This document shows positions 59,502 to 64,000 of a stretch of DNA of 64,000 nt, in pieces; within the stretch, counting starts at the first letter, position 1; each line of letters opens with the position of its first letter. Source of the DNA: Rhizobiaceae bacterium (GTDB lineage: Bacteria; Pseudomonadota; Alphaproteobacteria; Rhizobiales; Rhizobiaceae); assembly GCA_017644005.1 (NCBI GenBank), contig JAEPMJ010000001.1, positions 992,001 to 1,056,000 of the forward strand. The letters are read 5' to 3'. Below the pieces are notes generated by a model that was given only the letters and a program-made list of their open reading frames with translations, was not told where the DNA came from and ran no database searches. Made by a program: the position numbers and the translations under genes.

Positions 59502-60659
59502 CTAATCCGTGCTGTCCGCCTCGGGCGGCAGCGGTGGCTGTTCGGCCTCTTCCATTGGCTGCTCGGTAAAGCCCTCCAGATCGGACAGTTGCCGCATGTC
59601 CCGTTTGATACCGAGCGGCGAGGCCACATAGGCCGTGATCAGTTCCGCAATCGATGTCAGCGCGTGGCTGTGGACCCGCTCATAGCCGTGCGATCCATCG
59701 ATGCCGAACGCCAGAAGTGCGGTGCGCACATCGTGGCCGGCCTCGATGGCCGATGCGGAATCGGAACGGTAGTAGCGGAAAATGTCCTTCTGGTAGTCGA
59801 TCTCGTTTTCGCGGCACAGTTCCACCAGCTTTTGTGTGAGGTGGTAGTCGAACGGGCCTGACTGATCGGCCATGGCGATGGTGACACCGAATTCGGCCGA
59901 GTTCTGTCCGGGCGCGGAGGTGCCGTTGTCCACGGTGACCATGGAAGCGATGTCAGGCGTGACAATGGACGCCGCGCCTACACCCACCTCCTCGGCGATC
60001 GTGAACAGCCAGTGGATATCGACGGGCAGTTTGGGCCGCTCGCGGTTGAGCGCCTCGATCGCCGCGAGGGCTATGGCGACGCCGGCCTTGTCGTCGAGGT
60101 GGCGCGAGTTGATGAAGCCGTTTTCCAGAAACTCCGTGCCAGGGTCGATGCCGACGAAGTCGCCCACGTCGACGCCGAGCGCGCGGGTCTGCGCATAGGA
60201 TTGTGTCATCGCGTCCACGCGCAGTTCGATATGCGGCCACCCGACGGGCTGGGTGTCGACCTCATCGTTGAATGTGTGGCCCGACGCCTTGAGCGGCAGG
60301 ATGGAGCCTCGGAAACTGCCGGTCTCGGCGTAGATATTGCAGCGCGCACCCTCGGCGAAACGGGCCGACCAGTGGCCTATCGGGACAAGCTCCAGCCGCC
60401 CGTTCTCCTTGACGCGTTTCACCTGAGCGCCCAGCGTGTCGAGATGGGTGACGACGGCGCGCGCGCCCTCACGCCGGCCGCCCTGCATGACGGCACGGAT
60501 CGCGCCGCGGCGCGTCAGCTCAGGTTCCAGGCCGAGGCGCTGCAGTTCCTCGGTCGTGTGACGGACGACGTTGTCGGTGTAGCCCGTCGGACTGTCGATC
60601 GACAGCAGCGCTTCCAGCGAGTCGATCAGGAAATCGGTATCTATATTCAGTTTCGGCAT
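59502..60659 (-). CDS. Osmoprotectant NAGGN system M42 family peptidase
   Basis: 385 residues from ATG 60659. Metallopeptidase motifs are in order: AVVTHLDTLGAQVK (His-Asp), RHLDDKAGVAIAL (Asp), FTIAEEVGVGA (catalytic Glu pair) and SHGYERVHSHALTSI (His). M42 aminopeptidases of this type form one of three genes of the N-acetylglutaminylglutamine amide (NAGGN) cluster. It may trim or recycle the dipeptide. It starts one base after the ngg stop, so it is co-translated. Confidence 0.9.
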   Translation of the reverse strand: MPKLNIDTDFLIDSLEALLSIDSPTGYTDNVVRHTTEELQRLGLEPELTRRGAIRAVMQGGRREGARAVVTHLDTLGAQVKRVKENGRLELVPIGHWSARFAEGARCNIYAETGSFRGSILPLKASGHTFNDEVDTQPVGWPHIELRVDAMTQSYAQTRALGVDVGDFVGIDPGTEFLENGFINSRHLDDKAGVAIALAAIEALNRERPKLPVDIHWLFTIAEEVGVGAASIVTPDIASMVTVDNGTSAPGQNSAEFGVTIAMADQSGPFDYHLTQKLVELCRENEIDYQKDIFRYYRSDSASAIEAGHDVRTALLAFGIDGSHGYERVHSHALTSIAELITAYVASPLGIKRDMRQLSDLEGFTEQPMEEAEQPPLPPEADSTD

Positions 60660-60660
60660 T

Positions 60661-62466
60661 TCATGTTTCCGCGACCGCCTCATCATGCCTCACACGGGAC
60701 ATGGGAAACAACAGGTCGAGGTAACGTTCTGCCGTTGGTTGCGGTTCGTGGTTCGCCAACCCCGGTCGTTCATTGGCTTCGATGAACACGTAATCGGGCC
60801 TGTCCGCTGCCAGAACCATGAAATCGATGCCGACCACGGGAATGCCGATGGCACGCGCGGCGCGGCAAGCGGCATCGACAAGTTCAGGGTGTACGATGTC
60901 GGTGACGTCATGGATGGAGCCGCCGGTGTGGAGATTGGCGGTCTTGCGCACCAGGATTTCGGTACCTTCGTCCGGCACGTCATCAAGGCCGAAGCCCTGG
61001 GAGGCGAGGCAGCGGCTGGTTTCGTCGTCAACGGGGATTGTGCTTTCGCCGTCGGTGGCTGCCGCGCGCCGGCGCGACTGCGCCTCGATCAACTCGGCAA
61101 TCGAGCGCCGGCCGTCGCCGACGACCTGCGGCGGGCGCCGCAGCGCCGCCGCAACCAGCTTGTAGTCGATGACGACCAGTCGCAGATCGTTGCCGTCGAA
61201 ACAGGATTCCACCAGGACGCGGTCGCAGACCTCGCGCGCGGTGGCGATTGCGGCTTTAACGTCCTGCAACTTCTCCAGGCCGACGGCAACGCCGCGACCC
61301 TGTTCGCCGCGTGCCGGTTTCACCACCACGCGGCCGTGCTTTTTCACAAACGCTGCAACCTGTTTCTCGCCACTGCCGGCTTCGATCTGCTCCGGCACGA
61401 CAAGACCGGCTTTCTCCACCACGCGGCGCGTGACCGCCTTGTCGTCGCAGATCGACATGGCAACGCCGGAGGTGAGCTCCGACAGAGCCTCGCGGCATTT
61501 GATGGAGCGGCCGCCAAAAGAAAGCCTGAAAAAGCCGCCTTCGGCATCAAGCACGTCGACATGCACACCGCGGCGCCGTGCCTCGTCGACGACGATCCGG
61601 GCATAGGGATTGAGCGCGTCGTAGGACTCTATCTGGGGTGCGAAGAACTTTTCGTTGATCGGATTCTTGCGCTTGACCGTGAAAATGGAAATTCGGTGGA
61701 AACCAAGCTTTTCGTAGAGTGAAATCGCCTGTTCGTTGTCATGCATGACGGAGAGGTCGAGGAAGGCAGCACCCCGCGCCTTGAAATGCTCGGCGACACG
61801 CCGCACCAGCATCTCGCCGATGCCGGGATGGCGGGCCTGCGGATCGACCGCCAGACACCAGAGCGACGAACCGCGTTCTGGATCGTCGAATGCCCGGCGG
61901 TGATCGATACCGGTCACGGTGCCGATGATCTCGCCGCTTGCCTCATCCTCGGCCACGAAACAGGTGATGGAGCGGCTGTCGCGGCTCGACCAGAAGAAGT
62001 CCGGATTCACCTGCACCATCTTGCGCGCGGCATAGATGGCGTTCACCGCCTCCGCATCGCTTTGCGACGACAAGCGTCGAATGAAGTAGCCGCGTGGCTG
62101 CTGGCTGCCGGCGCGGTAGGTCGGCAGCTCAAGCCGGTAGGAATGCGACGGATCGAGGAATATCTCCTGCGGCGCCAACGACAGAAGCACATGCGGATCG
62201 CGCACATAAAACGCGATATCCCGGCGGTCGCGCCCCTCGCGGCGCAGCGCCTCTACAATACCCTCGTTGGTCTGGAAGGTCTGGGCGAAGATCAGCTTGC
62301 CCCAGCCGCAATCAAGCATGGCGTGCGGCTTTGCCGCCTCGCCGTCGTCGGCGACAGAAGCGATCGGCGGCTTGAGCGATTCGCCGCGCATGCGTTTGAG
62401 GCGAACGCTCATCTGGCCGTCGGCGCGTTGCCGCCGCGTACCCGCCTTCTTGCCGTCGCCGGTCAT
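60661..62466 (-). CDS. ngg: N-acetylglutaminylglutamine synthetase
   Basis: 601 residues from ATG 62466, four bases after the asnO stop. An N-terminal GNAT acetyltransferase domain (about residues 90-280, with LWCLAVDPQARHPGIGEMLVRRVAEHF) is fused to a C-terminal ATP-grasp ligase (HGRVVVKPARGEQGRGVAVGLEKL, then FIEANERPGLANHEPQPT). This acetylates glutamine and joins two glutamines into the NAGG dipeptide. With AsnO it makes the amide osmolyte NAGGN used by rhizobia under salt stress. Middle gene of the asnO-ngg-peptidase operon. Confidence 0.92.
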   Translation of the reverse strand: MTGDGKKAGTRRQRADGQMSVRLKRMRGESLKPPIASVADDGEAAKPHAMLDCGWGKLIFAQTFQTNEGIVEALRREGRDRRDIAFYVRDPHVLLSLAPQEIFLDPSHSYRLELPTYRAGSQQPRGYFIRRLSSQSDAEAVNAIYAARKMVQVNPDFFWSSRDSRSITCFVAEDEASGEIIGTVTGIDHRRAFDDPERGSSLWCLAVDPQARHPGIGEMLVRRVAEHFKARGAAFLDLSVMHDNEQAISLYEKLGFHRISIFTVKRKNPINEKFFAPQIESYDALNPYARIVVDEARRRGVHVDVLDAEGGFFRLSFGGRSIKCREALSELTSGVAMSICDDKAVTRRVVEKAGLVVPEQIEAGSGEKQVAAFVKKHGRVVVKPARGEQGRGVAVGLEKLQDVKAAIATAREVCDRVLVESCFDGNDLRLVVIDYKLVAAALRRPPQVVGDGRRSIAELIEAQSRRRAAATDGESTIPVDDETSRCLASQGFGLDDVPDEGTEILVRKTANLHTGGSIHDVTDIVHPELVDAACRAARAIGIPVVGIDFMVLAADRPDYVFIEANERPGLANHEPQPTAERYLDLLFPMSRVRHDEAVAET

Positions 62467-62470
62467 TGCG

Positions 62471-64000
62471 TCAGATCCCATGCGTCTGCAGCCAGAGTTC
62501 GAGCAGTCCGACCTGCCACAGCTCGGAGCCCTGCAGCGGAGTGATGTGGTCAGCCGGATTGGCGAACAGGCGGTCGAGATAGTCCTGCCGGAACAGCCCA
62601 CGCTCGCGCGCTGGCGCGGAACCCAGCGCATCGCGCACGAGATCGAGGTATGGCCCGTCGATATATTTGAGCTCCGGCACGGGGAAATAGCCCTTCTTGC
62701 GGTCGATGACCTCTGACGGGAGCACCTTGCGAGCAACATCCTTGAGCACGCCCTTGCCGTTGTCGCGCAGCTTGTGCTCGGGCGGGATACGGGCAGCCAG
62801 TTCGACCAGTTCGTGATCGAGGAAAGGAACACGCGCCTCCAGCCCCCACGCCATCGTCATGTTGTCGACGCGCTTCACCGGGTCGTCGACGAGCATCACC
62901 GTGCCGTCGAGCCTGAGTGCGCGGTCGACCGGGGTATCGGCACCGGCGCGATTGAGATGTTCGGCAACCAGTTCGCGGCTGGCGTCGTTGTCGGCAATCC
63001 ACTCATCGCCGAGTTGTGTCTTCAGGGTCGCATGGTCGCGGTCGAAGAAGACCCGGGCGTAATCCCCCACGACGTCGTTCGAATTTTGCAGCGGCGGGTA
63101 CCAGTGATACCCCGCAAATATCTCGTCGGCGCCCTGACCCGACTGCACCACCTTGATGTGTTTCGAAACTTCCTTCGACAGAAGGTAGAAGCCGACATTG
63201 TCATAAGAGACCATGGGCTCCGACATTGCTGCGAAGGTGCCGGGCAGTGCGTCCATCAGCTCCGACGAGGGCACGAAAATCTTGTGGTGATCGGTGCCGA
63301 AGCGTTCCGCGATCAGGTCGGAATAGACGAACTCGTCACCCTTCTCGCCCTTTGCTTCCTGAAAGCCGACAGAGAAACTCATCAGCCCGTGCTGGCCGGC
63401 TTCGGCCAGCAGCGCCACGATCAGGCTGGAATCGACGCCGCCCGACAAAAGGACGCCGACCGGGACGTCGGCCACCATGCGGCGCTTCACGGCCAGCTGC
63501 AGCGCGTCATGCACGCGCTCGCGCCAGTCTTGTGCCGACAGACCGCTGTGTGCCGGGTCGCGGTCGAAAGGCGGGTTCCAGTAAATGCGATCGGCTTTCG
63601 ACCCGTCCGGTTCGATGATGCGGATCGTTGCCGGCGGCAGCTTGCGCACACCATTCAAGATCGTGCGCGGCGGCGGCACCACCGCGTGGAAACTCATATA
63701 GTTGTGCAGGGCAGCGCGATCGATCGACGTATCGACACCGCCGGACCTCACCAGTGCGGGCAGCGACGACGCGAACCGGAGCGCGCCGGGCAGCTCGGAA
63801 TAGTAGAGGGGCTTGATGCCGAATCTGTCGCGCACCATGATCGTGCGGCGGCTTTCGCGTTCGCAAATGACGAAGGCAAACATGCCGTGCAAACGACTGA
63901 CCGCCTCTTCGCCCCAGCAGTGCCAAGCCTTGAGAATGACCTCGGTGTCGCCGGTTGAAAAGAAGGAATAACCCTTCGCCTCAAGCTCCGCGCGCAGCTC
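62471..64000 (-). CDS. asnO: N-acetylglutaminylglutamine amidotransferase, N-terminus missing
   Basis: Partial: the frame is open to the right window edge, and 509 residues are visible. The left part shows the end of a class II glutaminase domain (HGMFAFVICERESRRTIMVRDRFGIKPLYY) but not its catalytic Cys. The asparagine synthetase-like domain has the PP-loop VLLSGGVDSSLIVALLAEAG and the later SGQGADEIFAGYHWY. It amidates the NAGG dipeptide to NAGGN. It is the first gene of the NAGGN operon; the ngg start lies four bases past its stop. Confidence 0.92.
   Translation of the reverse strand, partial: ELRAELEAKGYSFFSTGDTEVILKAWHCWGEEAVSRLHGMFAFVICERESRRTIMVRDRFGIKPLYYSELPGALRFASSLPALVRSGGVDTSIDRAALHNYMSFHAVVPPPRTILNGVRKLPPATIRIIEPDGSKADRIYWNPPFDRDPAHSGLSAQDWRERVHDALQLAVKRRMVADVPVGVLLSGGVDSSLIVALLAEAGQHGLMSFSVGFQEAKGEKGDEFVYSDLIAERFGTDHHKIFVPSSELMDALPGTFAAMSEPMVSYDNVGFYLLSKEVSKHIKVVQSGQGADEIFAGYHWYPPLQNSNDVVGDYARVFFDRDHATLKTQLGDEWIADNDASRELVAEHLNRAGADTPVDRALRLDGTVMLVDDPVKRVDNMTMAWGLEARVPFLDHELVELAARIPPEHKLRDNGKGVLKDVARKVLPSEVIDRKKGYFPVPELKYIDGPYLDLVRDALGSAPARERGLFRQDYLDRLFANPADHITPLQGSELWQVGLLELWLQTHGI

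Noticed and set aside
62774..63958. Open frame of about 394 codons opposite asnO
   Set aside because: Shadow of the amidotransferase gene; no domain or start signal.

Overview
The window is a gene-dense, GC-rich stretch of an alphaproteobacterial chromosome. Gene content points to Hyphomicrobiales, probably a Phyllobacteriaceae/Mesorhizobium-like organism: a membrane-bound ferritin (mbfA) with an Irr-type iron control element, a TAXI TRAP transporter fusion with DUF1850, the NAGGN osmolyte cluster, a ubiE-ubiB-coaBC run, DUF1127 and DUF6074 small proteins, and rhizobial-style palindromic repeats. I see no prophage, insertion sequence, integrase, rRNA or CRISPR. It reads as ordinary chromosome with local insertions or decay. 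All assignments come from reading the translated proteins; no database search was run.

Layout. 1-3199: end of an iron-related exported operon (di-heme DUF1111 protein, imelysin, DUF1513). 3206-5635: cyanide-insensitive-type bd oxidase (cydBA). 5844-9428: Fsr-like MFS exporter, small membrane proteins and a membrane LytTR regulator. 9488-13208: secreted Kazal protein, papain-like YiiX hydrolase, mbfA with ICE box, NIPSNAP, DUF1127 and an ArsR regulator with a palindromic operator. 13563-17081: TRAP/TAXI importer. 17208-20662: cysK, trans-3-hydroxyproline dehydratase, a PEP mutase/ICL-family lyase and dut. 20796-24386: ArsR-SRPBCC-GST operon behind tandem operators, an AlkC-like repair protein, another SRPBCC protein and an Lrp regulator. 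24489-31911: DUF6356, type II glutamine amidotransferase, prfC, a mini heme-copper-oxidase-like membrane protein, a cupin/AraC pair, CDGSH protein, PPK2 and 1-Cys peroxiredoxin. 31963-36116: HTH-CoaBC fusion, a truncated antitoxin with a perfect 26-bp palindrome, ubiB and ubiE. 36229-48083: nucleoside salvage and uptake (add, upp, deoA, punA, cdd, two permeases, a double ATPase and a BmpA binding protein), interrupted by thioesterase-slyX and an MFS gene. 48257-51529: msrA, a small membrane protein, tRNA-Ser(GGA), and a drug-type MFS transporter divergent from a SoxR-like MerR regulator across a SoxR-box-like operator. 51557-58943: DUF6074, GMC oxidoreductase, GST, a second mini oxidase-like protein, LysR, L,D-transpeptidase and an RND/MMPL transporter that seems to start at CTG. 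58962-64000: secreted unknown protein, then the NAGGN osmoprotectant cluster (M42 peptidase, ngg, asnO) running off the right edge.

The genes group into a few themes: iron handling (imelysin operon, mbfA), nucleoside scavenging (genes spread over 36-48 kb), osmoprotection (NAGGN), amino-acid turnover beside a TRAP importer, and stress or drug defence (bd oxidase, peroxiredoxin, MsrA, GSTs, MFS pumps). The most unusual items are the DNA-binding domain fused to the CoA-biosynthesis enzyme with palindromes in front of it, the solo truncated FitA-like antitoxin with an intact palindrome, and the SoxR-type operator served by a MerR protein that lacks the iron-sulfur cysteines.
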